From an uncultured Lachnospiraceae bacterium (GTDB lineage Bacteria; Bacillota; Clostridia; Lachnospirales; Lachnospiraceae), in contig CATZPU010000107.1 in the NCBI GenBank assembly GCA_958422845.1, forward strand, positions 1-5,216: a stretch of 5,216 nucleotides of DNA, read 5' to 3'. A model generated the notes under the pieces. That model saw only the letters and a list, made by a program, of their open reading frames with translations, was not told the DNA's origin and made no database searches. The stretch's first letter is position 1. Each line of letters starts with the position of its first letter. The position numbers were made by a program, and so were the translations under genes. Positions 5,091 through 5,216 of this stretch are shown piece by piece.

Positions 5091-5216
5091 ATGGTCACAA
5101 TACCTGAAGTCTCTTTGGAGACAGATGAAAAATTTATGCGCGAAGCGCTGCGTCAGGCAAAAAAGGCCTATGCGCTGTGCGAAGTACCGATCGGCTGCGT
5201 GATCGTCTATGAAGGA
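5091..5216 (+). CDS. tadA: tRNA adenosine(34) deaminase TadA (N-terminal 42 residues, continues beyond the window)
   Basis: TadA converts adenosine to inosine at the wobble position 34 of tRNA-Arg(ACG), letting one tRNA read several CGN codons. It acts as a zinc-dependent homodimer in the cytoplasm. The visible part contains the family's opening helix and first strand: FMREALRQAKKAYA (15-28) followed by EVPIGCVIVYEG (31-42), a highly recognisable TadA stretch. The catalytic HAE and PCxxC zinc motifs lie beyond the right edge. The ATG at 5091 is chosen because GGGAG (9 nt away) and GAGG (4 nt away) precede it. This gives about 14 residues before the conserved FMREA, slightly long but normal for the family. 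It follows the SRP RNA gene by about 100 bp on the same strand. In many Bacillota tadA, the SRP RNA gene and dnaX are neighbours, so dnaX may follow. Confidence 0.93.
   Translation, partial: MVTIPEVSLETDEKFMREALRQAKKAYALCEVPIGCVIVYEG

Overview
The window looks like chromosomal DNA of a Bacillota member in the Clostridia, most plausibly a Lachnospiraceae-type gut anaerobe. The basis is moderate GC, strong AGGAGG-type ribosome binding sites, sigma-A promoters with 17-bp spacers, a large (about 270 nt) Gram-positive-type SRP RNA with an Alu domain, and the gene types present. The genus cannot be fixed from this sequence.

Layout, left to right. (1) 1-1724, minus strand: a two-gene unit with a MarR-family repressor (1275-1724) followed 12 bp later by the N-terminal 420 residues of an ABC-type exporter (1-1262, running off the left edge). 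A promoter and a tandem palindromic operator lie just upstream of marR (1741-1807), the usual arrangement for a self-regulated, ligand-induced efflux operon. (2) 1830-1945: a large nested inverted repeat whose core is a terminator hairpin with A/T tracts on both sides. Its outer arm runs into the stop codon of the next gene. (3) 1944-3587, minus: a complete Na+/phosphate cotransporter of the NptA/PNaS family with a C-terminal PhoU-like domain. (4) 3588-3794: no gene, but an imperfect 33-34 bp tandem repeat whose minus-strand RNA is almost free of U. (5) 3795-3944, minus: a 49-residue single-pass membrane protein with a very good ribosome binding site. Its leader (3945-4060) contains two hairpins. 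(6) 4112-4519, minus: a 135-residue exported protein of unknown function starting at GTG, with its own promoter and leader hairpin. (7) 4684-4993, plus: promoter, SRP RNA (ffs/scr) and terminator. (8) 5091-5216, plus: the first 42 codons of tadA, the tRNA adenosine deaminase, which runs off the right edge.

Working model. The left half handles transport: drug or peptide export under MarR control, and phosphate uptake in a unit with a tiny membrane protein that could be an accessory factor. The right half is a housekeeping locus (SRP RNA and tadA) with a divergently transcribed gene for a secreted orphan protein. No mobile element, CRISPR array, tRNA or rRNA was seen. The most interesting material is the poorly characterised stretch 3588-4519: the small membrane protein, its structured leader, the tandem repeat and the exported orphan.
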